DNA from: Allostella sp. ATCC 35155
GTDB lineage: Bacteria > Pseudomonadota > Alphaproteobacteria > ATCC43930 > Allostellaceae
Reading direction: 5' to 3'
NCBI GenBank assembly: GCA_006738865.1
Contig: AP019701.1
Location: 4,909,974 to 4,973,973 of the forward strand
DNA: 64,000 bases
Below are positions 46,111-54,493 of this stretch, piece after piece; within the stretch, counting starts at the first letter, position 1; every line of letters starts with the position of its first letter. The notes below the pieces were generated by a model, which did not search any database, had not been told where the DNA came from, and worked only from the letters and a program-made list of their open reading frames with translations. The position numbers and the translations under genes are program-made.

Positions 46111-47544
46111 ATGTCCGATCGCGCCGTCGTAGACGATCTCTTCTTCGCCCGCACCGGAATGGATCCCGACCGGGTCGGACATGCCGTAGCCGACGCGCTG
46201 CAGGGCATGGACGATGGTGAACTCTTCCTCGAACACCGCCAGTCGGAGGGCCTGACCTTCGACGACGGCAAGCTGAAGACCGCGAGCTTCGATACGAGCC
46301 AGGGCTTCGGACTGCGGGCGGTAGCCGGGGAGGCGACCGGCTACGCGCATGCGGCCGAGCTGTCGGAGGCGGCGATCCGCCGGGCCGGCGAGACGGTGCG
46401 CGCCGTGCGCAGCGGCCATGTCGGGACGATCGCAGCCCCACCCGCCGGAACCAACCGCTCGCTCTATGGCGACTTCAATCCGCTCTCCCAGGTCGCGTTC
46501 GCGGACAAGGTGAAGCTGCTGGCCGAGATCGACGCCTATGCCCGCTCCCGCGATCCCCGCGTGCGTCAGGTGTCGGCCTCGCTGACCGGTTCGTGGCAGG
46601 CCGTCTCGATCATCCGTCCCGACGGCTCGCACTTCGCCGACGTCCGCCCCCTGGTCCGGCTCAACATCTCGGTCGTGGTCGGCGACGGCGACCGGATGGA
46701 GGCCGGCAGCCACGGGGTCGGCGGACGGTTGCCCTATGCCAGCTTCATCGATCCCGCGGCCTGGCGGCTGCAGGCGGACGAGGCGCTGCGCCAGGCCCTG
46801 GTCAATCTCGAGGCGGTGCCGGCGCCCGCCGGCGAGATGACCGTGGTGCTGGGTCCCGGTTGGCCCGGCGTGCTCCTGCACGAGGCGGTCGGGCATGGGT
46901 TGGAGGGCGATTTCAACCGCAAGCGGACCTCGGTCTTCTCCGGAATGGTAGGACAACGTGTCGCTTCGCCGGGCGTGACGGTGGTCGACGACGGAACCAT
47001 GCCCGACCGGCGCGGCTCGATCACGGTCGACGACGAAGGCACGCCCAGCGGGCGGACGGTACTGATCGAGGACGGCATCCTGGTGGGCTTCATGCAGGAT
47101 CGCATGAACGCGCGCCTGATGGGCGTTCGGCCCACCGGCAACGGCCGGCGGGAGAGCCACGCCCATGTCGTCATGCCGCGGATGACGAACACGGTCATGC
47201 TGTCGGGGTCGCATGACCCCGCGGAGATCCTCGCCAGCGTTCCCAACGGCCTCTATGCGGTCAATTTCGGCGGCGGCCAGGTGGACATCACCTCGGGCAA
47301 GTTCGTCTTCTCCTGCACCGAGGCCTACCGCATCGAAAACGGCCGCATCGGCGCCCCGGTCAAGGGCGCGACCCTGATCGGCAACGGCCCGGAAGCGATG
47401 ACGCGCATCGGCATGATCGGCAACGACATGCGCCTGGACGACGGCGTCGGCACCTGTGGGAAGGACGGCCAGTCGGTGCCGGTCGGGGTCGGCCAGCCGA
47501 CCCTTCGGATCGACGGATTGACCGTCGGAGGGACGGCCGCGTAA
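46111..47544 (+). CDS. tldD: Metalloprotease TldD
   Basis: TldD is the zinc-bearing subunit of the TldD/TldE peptidase. The 477-aa protein has GVLLHEAVGHGLEGDFNRKR (HExxxH near residue 257), VVDDGTMPDRRGS, and the terminal NGPEAMTRIGMIGNDMRLDDGVGTCGKDGQSVPVGVG, where Cys in GTCGK is usual. ATG 46111 (MSDRAVVDDLFF) is chosen. Its partner tldE is 21 kb away on the opposite strand. tldD divergent from ctaC is a conserved alphaproteobacterial arrangement. Confidence 0.95.
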   Translation: MSDRAVVDDLFFARTGMDPDRVGHAVADALQGMDDGELFLEHRQSEGLTFDDGKLKTASFDTSQGFGLRAVAGEATGYAHAAELSEAAIRRAGETVRAVRSGHVGTIAAPPAGTNRSLYGDFNPLSQVAFADKVKLLAEIDAYARSRDPRVRQVSASLTGSWQAVSIIRPDGSHFADVRPLVRLNISVVVGDGDRMEAGSHGVGGRLPYASFIDPAAWRLQADEALRQALVNLEAVPAPAGEMTVVLGPGWPGVLLHEAVGHGLEGDFNRKRTSVFSGMVGQRVASPGVTVVDDGTMPDRRGSITVDDEGTPSGRTVLIEDGILVGFMQDRMNARLMGVRPTGNGRRESHAHVVMPRMTNTVMLSGSHDPAEILASVPNGLYAVNFGGGQVDITSGKFVFSCTEAYRIENGRIGAPVKGATLIGNGPEAMTRIGMIGNDMRLDDGVGTCGKDGQSVPVGVGQPTLRIDGLTVGGTAA

Positions 47545-47619
47545 TACTCGATGTCGGTCGAGTCTGGCGCCGGCAACACGACATCTGGCGACCGCGCCGA
47601 CCGTCAGAAGGTGACCCCC

Positions 47620-47841
47620 ATGCTGCTGTCCAAGTCTCTGCGCGCCGCGACCCTGGCCGTCGCCGGCGTGTTCCTCGCTACCGCGCTGCCCGCGGCCGCG
47701 GCGCCCGTCCTTCCCTCGGCAAAGCCCGCCGGGATCGAAAGCGCCAAGGCGCTGGAGCTGGCGGCGACCGCCAAGAAGAAGAAGCCCGTGAAGAAGAAGG
47801 TCGCCAAGAAGAAGACCGCCGCCAAGAAGCGCGTGGCCTGA
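47620..47841 (+). CDS. Exported Lys/Ala-rich mini-protein
   Basis: This 73-aa protein has a signal peptide (AATLAVAGVFLATALPAAAAP, residues 9-29) and a mature part ending in a histone-H1-like tail of Lys clusters, KKKKPVKKKVAKKKTAAKK. The tail is strongly basic, pI clearly above 11. Similar signal-plus-Lys-tail proteins are scattered in Alphaproteobacteria without a known role; binding to LPS, peptidoglycan or extracellular DNA is a guess. ATG 47620 is preferred over GTG 47611, three codons upstream. Confidence 0.65.
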   Translation: MLLSKSLRAATLAVAGVFLATALPAAAAPVLPSAKPAGIESAKALELAATAKKKKPVKKKVAKKKTAAKKRVA

Positions 47842-47909
47842 TCGCGAGCCGATCGCCGGACCCGGGGCAGCCGCTCCCGGGTTCCGGCACCCCGCAGGCC
47901 GTCGCGATC

Positions 47910-48461
47910 CTGCGGCCTGCAAGGTCGGCCGACGCGCCGATCATCGCCGCCATTCATGCACGCAGCTGGCGCGCGGCCTATCGCGGCATCCTACCCGACC
48001 GCTATCTCGACGACCTGGCCGACGCCGAGCGCCTCGCCTACTGGCAGGCCGCATTCACCGCGGCGGACCCAGCCCTGCTGGCGCTGGTCCTGGAAGACCG
48101 CGCGGGCATCCTCGGCTTCGTGGCAGGGCGGATGCCCTGCGAAGACGGCTACGACGCCTGCATCGACAATCTCCACCTCCAGCCGCAGATGCGCGGCGGC
48201 GGGCTGGGGCGCCGCCTGCTCGGCGCCGCGGCCGAAGCCTTCCGGATCCGCGGCGCGAGCAATCTCTTTCTCTGGCTCTTCGACGGCAACGAAGCCGCAG
48301 CGCGGTTCTATGCCCGCCTTGGCGGCGTCGCCACGGACCGGGGCTTCGACGACTTCGCCGGCGTGCGTGCGCCGCACACCCGGATCGTCTTCGGCGACCT
48401 CTCCGGCCTGACGGCGGCCTGCCGCGAGCGCGCGGGAACTCCCGGCAGACAAGCCGGTTGA
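47910..48461 (+). CDS. GNAT acetyltransferase with non-canonical or lost start codon
   Basis: The frame encodes a complete GNAT domain: ILRPARSADAPIIAAIHARSWRAAYRGILPDRYLDDL, then LHLQPQMRGGGLGRRLLGAAAEAF (acetyl-CoA loop) and NEAAARFYARLGGVATDRGFDD, given here in parts. No ATG, GTG or TTG occurs in this frame upstream until the frame merges antisense to nothing; the first is GTG 48120, which would delete the N-terminal half. ATC 47907 or CTG 47910, 8-11 nt after CAGG, are possible starts, so 47910 is provisional. It may be a gene using a rare start, or a decaying gene. Substrate unknown. Confidence 0.55.
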   Translation: MRPARSADAPIIAAIHARSWRAAYRGILPDRYLDDLADAERLAYWQAAFTAADPALLALVLEDRAGILGFVAGRMPCEDGYDACIDNLHLQPQMRGGGLGRRLLGAAAEAFRIRGASNLFLWLFDGNEAAARFYARLGGVATDRGFDDFAGVRAPHTRIVFGDLSGLTAACRERAGTPGRQAG

Positions 48462-48492
48462 ACCTTGCGTCGAACCGCAAAGGAGAGTTGCA

Positions 48493-48699
48493 ATGCGTAG
48501 CCTGCGAATGTTCGCGCTGCTCGCCCCGCTGGCGCTGGCGGCCTGCGGCGGTGGCGAGGAGCGGACCGTGGTGGTCAACCCGGCGCCCGCCGCCCAGCCC
48601 CAGCCCTCGCCCATGGTGGTGCAGCCCGGCGCCACGGTCGTGGTCCCGCCGTCCGCGACGGTCACCCGGGTCTGCCCGCCGGGCGCGGTGACCTGCTAG
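48493..48699 (+). CDS. Small Pro/Val-rich lipoprotein
   Basis: This 68-aa protein has a signal peptide with a lipobox LALAAC (Cys 18), so it should be lipidated and membrane-anchored. The mature part is a Pro/Ala/Val-rich stretch ending in CPPGAVTC, with two Cys eight residues apart. A perfect AAGGAG lies 8 nt before ATG 48493. Function unknown. A strong hairpin follows it. Confidence 0.75.
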   Translation: MRSLRMFALLAPLALAACGGGEERTVVVNPAPAAQPQPSPMVVQPGATVVVPPSATVTRVCPPGAVTC

Positions 48700-48710
48700 G
48701 CCGCAGAATC

Positions 48711-48739
48711 GGGCCCCGCCGCCCGCTGCAGCGGGGCCC
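48711..48739. terminator. Bidirectional hairpin terminator
   Basis: Arms GGGCCCCGC (48711-48719) and GCGGGGCCC (48731-48739) form a perfect 9-bp stem with an 11-nt loop between the convergent lipoprotein and gshA genes. Confidence 0.65.
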
Positions 48740-48766
48740 CCGCGGCCGTCCGGCACAGGTGCGGCG

Positions 48767-50131
48767 TCAGTAGGCTTCCTCGACGTAGGCCGGGTCGACG
48801 GAGCCAGCCCAACGCGTTGCGTAGGCCTCCAGCATCTCGTCGGCGGGTGTGCGGCCGCGAGCGACGATGGTCTGCAGCGCCTGAAGGTGCACCGTCTCGT
48901 CCTCGCCGCCGCGGCTGATGCGGGCTCGCCGGCGAAGACCCTCCTCGGCGATGGCGAGCACCCGGCCAGCCACCTCGCGCAGGGTTTCGTTCCGGAAGGT
49001 CGTGGCGAGCGCCTGGCGGGGAACTGCCGCCCGCAGATGTTCGTGCTCTTCCGTTGTCCAGTCGCGGCAGAGATCCCAGGCGGCGTCGAGCGCCGTCTGG
49101 TCATAGAGGAGGCCGACCCAGAGCGCCGGCAGGGCGCAGAGCCGGCCCCAGGGGCCGGCGTCAGCGCCCCGCATCTCCAGGAACTTCTTCAGGCGGACCT
49201 CCGGGAAGGCCGTCGTCATGTGGTCGACCCAGTCGCTCATCAGCGGCACTTCGCCCGGCCGGGCCGGGAGGCGACCGGCGATGAAGTCCCGGAACGACTG
49301 CCCGCTGGCGTCGATATAGGCGCCGTCGCGATAGACGAAGTACATCGGCACATCGAGCATCCAGTCGACATACCGTTCGAATCCAAACCCATCTTCGAAG
49401 ACGAAGGGCAGCATCCCGCAGCGGTCCGGATCGGTATCGGTCCAGATATGGCTGCGGAAGCTGCGGAAGCCGTTCGGCCGGCCCTCGGTGAAGGGGGAAT
49501 TGGCGAAGAGGGCGGTCGCCACGGGCTGCAGCGCCAGGGACACCCGGAACTTCTTCACCATGTCGGCCTCGGACGCATAGTCCAGGTTCACCTGGACCGT
49601 GCAGGTGCGCAGCATCATGTCGAGGCCGAGCGAACCGCGCTTGGGCATGTAGTCGCGCATGATCCGGTAGCGGCCCTTGGGCATCCACGGGATCTCGTCG
49701 CGTCGCCATTTCGGGTTGAAGCCGAGGCCCAGCATGCCGAGGCCCAACCGCTCGCAGACCGCCCGGCACTCCTCGAGATGCGTATGCACCTCGTCGCAGG
49801 TCTGATGGATGGTCTCCAGCGGTGCCCCGGACAGCTCCAGCTGTCCGCCCGGCTCGAGGCTGACCGACGCCCCGTCACGCACGAGCGCGATCACGTTGCC
49901 CTTTTCCTCGATCCGGTCCCAACCGAACTCGGCCAGGCCGTTCAGCAGCGCACCGATGCCGCTCGGTCCCTCGTGCGGTACCGACCGCAGGTCGTCGCGG
50001 GCGAAGACGAACTTCTCGTGCTCGGTTCCGATGCGCCACGCAGCGGCCGGCTTGCTGCCGGCGGCGATGTATTCGACCAGTTGGCGCTTGTCCGTGATCG
50101 GTGCGCCGGTCGCGGCGGGAGGTGCAGCCAT
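48767..50131 (-). CDS. gshA: Glutamate-cysteine ligase, plant/alphaproteobacterial type
   Basis: First step of glutathione synthesis. The 454-aa protein has WRIGTEHEKFVFARDDL near residue 32, SLEPGGQLELSGAPLETIHQTC (the GCS2 active-site motif), LGFNPKWRRDEIPWMPKGRY and RTCTVQVNLDYASEADM, all of the plant-type enzyme rather than the E. coli type. Cys residues known to form regulatory disulfides in plants are not clearly conserved here. rsmE lies 80 nt upstream on the same strand. Confidence 0.95.
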   Translation of the reverse strand: MAAPPAATGAPITDKRQLVEYIAAGSKPAAAWRIGTEHEKFVFARDDLRSVPHEGPSGIGALLNGLAEFGWDRIEEKGNVIALVRDGASVSLEPGGQLELSGAPLETIHQTCDEVHTHLEECRAVCERLGLGMLGLGFNPKWRRDEIPWMPKGRYRIMRDYMPKRGSLGLDMMLRTCTVQVNLDYASEADMVKKFRVSLALQPVATALFANSPFTEGRPNGFRSFRSHIWTDTDPDRCGMLPFVFEDGFGFERYVDWMLDVPMYFVYRDGAYIDASGQSFRDFIAGRLPARPGEVPLMSDWVDHMTTAFPEVRLKKFLEMRGADAGPWGRLCALPALWVGLLYDQTALDAAWDLCRDWTTEEHEHLRAAVPRQALATTFRNETLREVAGRVLAIAEEGLRRRARISRGGEDETVHLQALQTIVARGRTPADEMLEAYATRWAGSVDPAYVEEAY

Positions 50132-50211
50132 CGGGTCTATTCCCAGGGGGTCGTTGACGGATCGATTCGGTGATGACGGGAGGGGGCCCCCGTGAACGTG
50201 CGATGCTGGCC

Positions 50212-50985
50212 CTAGTCGGGCGGGGGATGTCTCGGCCGTCCCTGTCGCCAGTCTCCGCGCAGCGCCTGCAGGACGGACAGCGCGGCGATCGCGGCCGTGT
50301 CGGCGCGAAGCACACGGGGGCCGAGGCTGGCCGGGCTAACAAACGGCAGTTCGCGCAGGCGGTCAAGCTCCGCCCGGGCGAAGCCGCCCTCCGGTCCGGT
50401 CAGGACGGCCCAGGCACCGACATGGTCCGTCGCGGCGAGCACGTCGCCGATCGGCGCCGCCGCGCCGGACTCGTCGCCCAGCAGGATACGCCGGTCGGCC
50501 GGCCATTCGGCCAGCGCCCGCGACAGGTCCGTGGCCGGCAGGACGCGCGGCACCGACAGCCGGCCGGTCTGCTCGGCCGCCTCGCGCGCATTGGCCGCGA
50601 GCCGGTCCGCATTGACGCGGTCCACGGCGGTGTGACGGGTGAACACGGGCCAGATGGCGGAGACGCCGAGTTCGGTCGCCTTCTCGGCCAGATAGTCGAG
50701 GCGGGCGCGCTTGATCGGTGCAAAGACGAGCCACAGGTCGGGTTCGGCCGTCTGCGCCCGGGTCTGCGTCTCGACCCGGAGGGCGACCCGTCCCTTGGCG
50801 ACCATCTCGATCCGTGCCAGCCACTCGCCGTCGCGGCCGTTGAACAGGCCGACATGCGAGCCGGCATCCAGTCGCAGCACCGAGCGCACCTGATGCGCCT
50901 GCCCCTCGTCCAGCGCGATCCCGCCACCGCCCGCCAGGTCGGCGGCGACGTAGAGGCGCGTCTGTGGGCGGGGCAGGTCGGTCAT
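50212..50985 (-). CDS. rsmE: 16S rRNA (uracil-1498-N3)-methyltransferase RsmE
   Basis: This 257-aa SPOUT methyltransferase modifies U1498 of 16S rRNA. The N-terminal PUA-like part has RLYVAADLAGGGGIALDEGQAHQVRSVLRL, and the C-terminal knot has AVLTGPEGGFARAELDRL and LGPRVLRADTAAIAALSVLQ. ATG 50985 (MTDLPRPQTRLYV). It is divergent from ubiA and upstream of gshA, a conserved alphaproteobacterial neighbourhood. Confidence 0.94.
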   Translation of the reverse strand: MTDLPRPQTRLYVAADLAGGGGIALDEGQAHQVRSVLRLDAGSHVGLFNGRDGEWLARIEMVAKGRVALRVETQTRAQTAEPDLWLVFAPIKRARLDYLAEKATELGVSAIWPVFTRHTAVDRVNADRLAANAREAAEQTGRLSVPRVLPATDLSRALAEWPADRRILLGDESGAAAPIGDVLAATDHVGAWAVLTGPEGGFARAELDRLRELPFVSPASLGPRVLRADTAAIAALSVLQALRGDWRQGRPRHPPPD

Positions 50986-51113
50986 GGCGGCGGCGGGCGC
51001 CTGGCCGGTGCGGGGGGCGGGCTCGGCTTCGGGGCGCGGATACTGCCGCCGGGCGTCGGATCGGACAAGTCTGGCGGCTTGTGTCGGGCGCCCCGTCCGA
51101 TCACATTCGCGCC

Positions 51114-52061
51114 ATGACCGACGCTCGCCTGGCCCCCGAGGGCCGCGGCCACCCCGACGCCGCCGACATCGCCCGCGACGGCTGGGTCGACCGTCTGCTG
51201 CCCGCGGCGCTTCGACCCTATGCCCGCCTGGCCCGTCTCGACCGCCCGATCGGCACATGGCTGCTGCTGTTTCCGGGCTGGTGGGCGATCCTACTGGCCG
51301 CCCCGCCGGGCTCGGCCCCCGACTGGCGACTGCTCGTCCTGTTCGCCGTCGGGGCGGTCGCGATGCGCGGCGCCGGATGCACGATCAACGACATCGTCGA
51401 TCGCGACTTCGACGCGCAGGTCGCCCGCACCCGGACGCGGCCGATCCCGGCCGGCGAGGTCTCCGTGCGCCAGGCCTTCGCCTTCCTCGCCGTGCAGGGC
51501 CTCGTCGGGCTGGCGGTGCTGGTGCAGTTGACGACCACCGCCGTCTGGCTCGGGGTCGCCGTCCTGGGGTTGGTCGCCGCCTACCCCTACATGAAGCGCC
51601 TGACCTGGTGGCCGCAGTTCTTCCTCGGGCTGACCTTCAACTGGGGGGCGATCCTCGGCTGGGCGGCCGCTGCCGACGCCGTGCCCGCAGCGGCGCTCCT
51701 GCTCTATGCCGGCGGCATCGCCTGGACGCTCGGGTACGACACGATCTACGCCCACCAGGACAAGGAGGACGACGCCCTGATCGGGGTGAAGTCGTCGGCC
51801 CTCGCGCTCGGCGACCGGACGCGGCCGTGGCTGTTCGTCTTCTATGCGGTGGCAGTCGTCCTCTTCGCACTCGCGGGCGCCGCTGCCGGTGCGGGATGGC
51901 CCTATGCCACCGGACTGGCCGTCGCGGCGGTACTGCTCCTGGTCCAGGCGGCGACGGTCGCCATCGACGATCCCGCCGACTGCCAGCGGCATTTCCGGGC
52001 CAACCGGTGGGTCGGCTGGGCCCTCTTCCTTGGCGCCGCGGCCGATCGTCTGGTCGGATAG
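51114..52061 (+). CDS. ubiA: 4-hydroxybenzoate polyprenyltransferase
   Basis: UbiA attaches the polyprenyl tail to 4-hydroxybenzoate, the step before UbiD in ubiquinone synthesis. The 315-aa membrane protein has RLDRPIGTWLLLFPGWW, the Asp-rich motif INDIVDRDFDAQVARTRTRP and the second motif GYDTIYAHQDKEDDALIGVKSSAL. ATG 51114 is chosen over an in-frame GTG upstream in sequence overlapping rsmE. Confidence 0.95.
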   Translation: MTDARLAPEGRGHPDAADIARDGWVDRLLPAALRPYARLARLDRPIGTWLLLFPGWWAILLAAPPGSAPDWRLLVLFAVGAVAMRGAGCTINDIVDRDFDAQVARTRTRPIPAGEVSVRQAFAFLAVQGLVGLAVLVQLTTTAVWLGVAVLGLVAAYPYMKRLTWWPQFFLGLTFNWGAILGWAAAADAVPAAALLLYAGGIAWTLGYDTIYAHQDKEDDALIGVKSSALALGDRTRPWLFVFYAVAVVLFALAGAAAGAGWPYATGLAVAAVLLLVQAATVAIDDPADCQRHFRANRWVGWALFLGAAADRLVG

Positions 52062-52157
52062 CCGCTGCCGCCGGGATTCCGCGATCCGGCCATGAACCTG
52101 CCGGAGGGGTGGTGCGACCTAGGGGCGTAACGTTTCCGCCTGCCTGGGGCGCCTGCC

Positions 52158-52727
52158 ATGACCCGCTGGATCCTCGCCATCTTCGTCCTCGTCGTCTCCG
52201 CCGCCCCCGTCGTCGGCGACCGCAACGCGGCCGACCGCGTCCTGCGCCACGGAGACCATGCCGAAGCGGTCCGGATCTGGACGGCCCAGGCGACCGGCGG
52301 CGATCGCGAGGCCCAGCATCGCCTCGCCTATGCGCTGGCGGAGGGCCTGGGTACCCCGTCCGATCCCGCCGCAGCCGCCCGCTGGTACCTGGCCGCGGCG
52401 CGCCAGGGTCATGTCGGCGCGCAGACGGCGGTCGCGGAGATGTTCCATACCGGGACGGGGATCGAGCGCGATCCGACCGAAGCCTTCGTCTGGGCGATCG
52501 CCGCAGCCGTGCAGGGCAGCGCCGCCGCGGCCCATCTCCTCGGCCGGCTTTATCTGGACGGGGAAGCGATCGCCGCCGATCCCGCCATGGCGTTCCGCTG
52601 GTTTCTACTGGCCGAGCGGACGGGCCATGTCTCGGCGGTCCACGACCGCCGCCGTTCGGGCCGGATGATCCCGGTCGAGGCCCGCCGCGAGATCCGCGCC
52701 GACGTGATCCGCCAGATCGCCTACTGA
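52158..52727 (+). CDS. Sel1-repeat exported protein
   Basis: This 189-aa protein has a signal peptide (ILAIFVLVVSAAPVVGD) and about three Sel1-type repeats of 36 residues, visible as AQHRLAYALAEGLGTPSDPAAAARWYLAAARQGH, then VGAQTAVAEMFHTGTGIERDPTEAFVWAIAA and AHLLGRLYLDGEAIAADPAMAFRWFLLAERTGH. Such repeats mediate protein contacts in the periplasm. Role unknown. It stands 96 nt after ubiA, and its end overlaps the convergent MFS gene by 7 nt. Confidence 0.85.
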   Translation: MTRWILAIFVLVVSAAPVVGDRNAADRVLRHGDHAEAVRIWTAQATGGDREAQHRLAYALAEGLGTPSDPAAAARWYLAAARQGHVGAQTAVAEMFHTGTGIERDPTEAFVWAIAAAVQGSAAAAHLLGRLYLDGEAIAADPAMAFRWFLLAERTGHVSAVHDRRRSGRMIPVEARREIRADVIRQIAY

Positions 52728-53929
52728 ACGACCCCCGGGCCGGACGCCCGGCCCAGGCGCCGCACGAGCCAGAGGCCGATCAGCCCGATCGGCGCGAGGT
52801 GAGCGAACCCGATCCACCAGGCGAATTGCGGATCGTCGGCCGTCGCCTCCAGCAGGATCCCGACCCCGATCGGCCCGACAAGCCCGCCTGCATAGCCCGC
52901 CATGCTGTGAAGGCCCATCGTGGCACCCCGCAATTCGCGCTCGGCCACCTGCACCGTGCCTGCGGTCAGAGCGGAACTGTCGAGATAGGCAAGGCCGAGC
53001 CATACGACGACCAGCGTCGCCGCCAGCCAGGGCAGGCCGAGACCGACCCAGCCGACGGTCGCGGCGATGGCGGCAGCCCCCAGCATGGCCGTCGTGACCA
53101 GCCGGACGCGACCGATCCGGATCGCCAGTTCGCTTCCCGCGATCGAGCAGAGGATGCCGGCGATCCCCGCCGCCGTGAAGACGGCGGTCGCGCCGGGCCC
53201 GCCCTGGCCGCTCGCCGCGAAGCTCGTCGCCAGGAACGTCACGCCCCAGGCCCGGATCGCCGCCATCTCCCAGGTGTGGACGGCATATCCGGCGATCCAC
53301 CCCATGGCCCGCCGATTGCGAAATACCGGGCGGTAGTCGAGGAGACGCCGCGTCGTCGGTATCTGCGGAGGGTGCGCCGTCGGAAACCCGAGGAGGGCGA
53401 TGGCGAAGGCGAGCGACGCCGTCAGGCCGGCGAGAAGGAAGGCGGCGTCCGGTCCGGCCAGAGCCGCCATGCCTCCGGCCACCCCGAAGGAGAGCGCGCT
53501 GGCGGCACCGACGCCGGCGGCGTGCCACGAGACGGCCCGCGCCTGGCGCTCGCCCTCGCAACGGTCGGCGAGGATCTTGAGGCCCGGCATATAGGCGCCC
53601 GCCCAGCCGATCCCGGCCGCGATCCGGCAGGCGAAGGCTCCCCAGAAGCCGTCGGCTGCGAGCGCGAAGCCGAGGTGCGCACACGCCGTCAGGCCGGCGC
53701 CGACGAGGTAGATGCGGCTGGGAGCGAAGCGATCCGTCAGGGCCAGCAGCACCGGCACGCTGACGACGTAGCCCGCATAGAAGATGCCGACGAGCCAGCC
53801 CGCCTCGGCGGGCCCGAGATGCCATCGGGCCATGTAGGACGGCAGCAGCGCCGGGAGCGCGAAGGCGCCGAGCTGGGTTCCGACCTGGGCCGCCACCACG
53901 GCCAGCATCAGTCGCCGCTCGCGGGTCAC
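52721..53929 (-). CDS. MFS transporter
   Basis: This 402-aa protein has twelve predicted membrane helices and the MFS loop motif ALTDRFAPSRIYLVGAGL between helices 2 and 3. A second half begins near residue 205 with NRRAMGWIAGYAVHTWEMAA. The substrate cannot be assigned; no sugar or drug-specific motif stands out. It follows the atp operon terminator on the same strand and probably has its own promoter. Confidence 0.88.
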   Translation of the reverse strand: MTRERRLMLAVVAAQVGTQLGAFALPALLPSYMARWHLGPAEAGWLVGIFYAGYVVSVPVLLALTDRFAPSRIYLVGAGLTACAHLGFALAADGFWGAFACRIAAGIGWAGAYMPGLKILADRCEGERQARAVSWHAAGVGAASALSFGVAGGMAALAGPDAAFLLAGLTASLAFAIALLGFPTAHPPQIPTTRRLLDYRPVFRNRRAMGWIAGYAVHTWEMAAIRAWGVTFLATSFAASGQGGPGATAVFTAAGIAGILCSIAGSELAIRIGRVRLVTTAMLGAAAIAATVGWVGLGLPWLAATLVVVWLGLAYLDSSALTAGTVQVAERELRGATMGLHSMAGYAGGLVGPIGVGILLEATADDPQFAWWIGFAHLAPIGLIGLWLVRRLGRASGPGVVQ

Positions 53930-53950
53930 GATTGGTTCGAACGGTCGGAA

Positions 53951-53977
53951 TAGAAAGGGCGGGCCATCGGCCCGCCC
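53951..53977 (-). terminator. Rho-independent terminator of the atp (F0) operon
   Basis: On the minus strand a perfect 9-bp stem (GGGCGGGCC and GGCCCGCCC, loop GAT, 53977-53957) is followed by TTTCTATT, the best intrinsic terminator in the window. It lies 34 nt after the atpF stop. Confidence 0.85.
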
Positions 53978-54010
53978 CGGTCGATCATGCCCGTGCCGTC
54001 GGGTCCGCGG

Positions 54011-54493
54011 TCAGTGGAGCCGCTTCGGCAGTTCGGCCGCCGCCTGCTCGATGAGGGCGTCCGATCGCGGCCGATCGAGGTTCTCGACCAGCAGCTTCCG
54101 GGTCGCAGCCAGGGCCGCGTCGACGGTGGCTGCCCGCACCTCGGCCAGTGCCTGAGCCTCGCTCTGCGCGATCCGGTCGAGGGCAAGTTGGCGACGCCGC
54201 GCGATCTGCTGCGTCAGGTCGGCCTCGGCCTGTGCCTTGATGCGCTCGGCTTCCGCCTTGGCATGGCTGACGATGGCTTCGGCTTCCGACAGTGCCTCGG
54301 CCTGGCGCCGCTGGTAGTCGCCCAGCATACGCTGGGCCTCCTCGCGCAGGCTCCGTGCCTCTTCGAGCTGGGCCCGGACCTTGGCGGAGTGCCCGTCGAG
54401 ACCGCCCAGGATCGCCTTGCTGGCCGGCTTCCAGACCGCGACGACGAAGATCACGAAGGCGACGAGCACCCAGAAATCGGGACTCGAGAACAT
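54011..54493 (-). CDS. atpF: F0F1 ATP synthase subunit b
   Basis: Peripheral-stalk subunit b, 160 aa: one N-terminal membrane helix (FWVLVAFVIFVVAVWKPA) and a long charged coiled coil (residues about 35-150). ATG 54493 overlaps the stop of the b' gene by one base. It is last in the F0 operon, and the F1 genes atpHAGDC are elsewhere, as in most Alphaproteobacteria. Confidence 0.95.
   Translation of the reverse strand: MFSSPDFWVLVAFVIFVVAVWKPASKAILGGLDGHSAKVRAQLEEARSLREEAQRMLGDYQRRQAEALSEAEAIVSHAKAEAERIKAQAEADLTQQIARRRQLALDRIAQSEAQALAEVRAATVDAALAATRKLLVENLDRPRSDALIEQAAAELPKRLH

Noticed and set aside
47620-48461. Programmed -1 frameshift fusing the Lys-rich mini-protein to the GNAT domain
   Set aside because: No slippery heptamer near the stop, and an exported Lys tail joined to a cytosolic acetyltransferase makes little sense.
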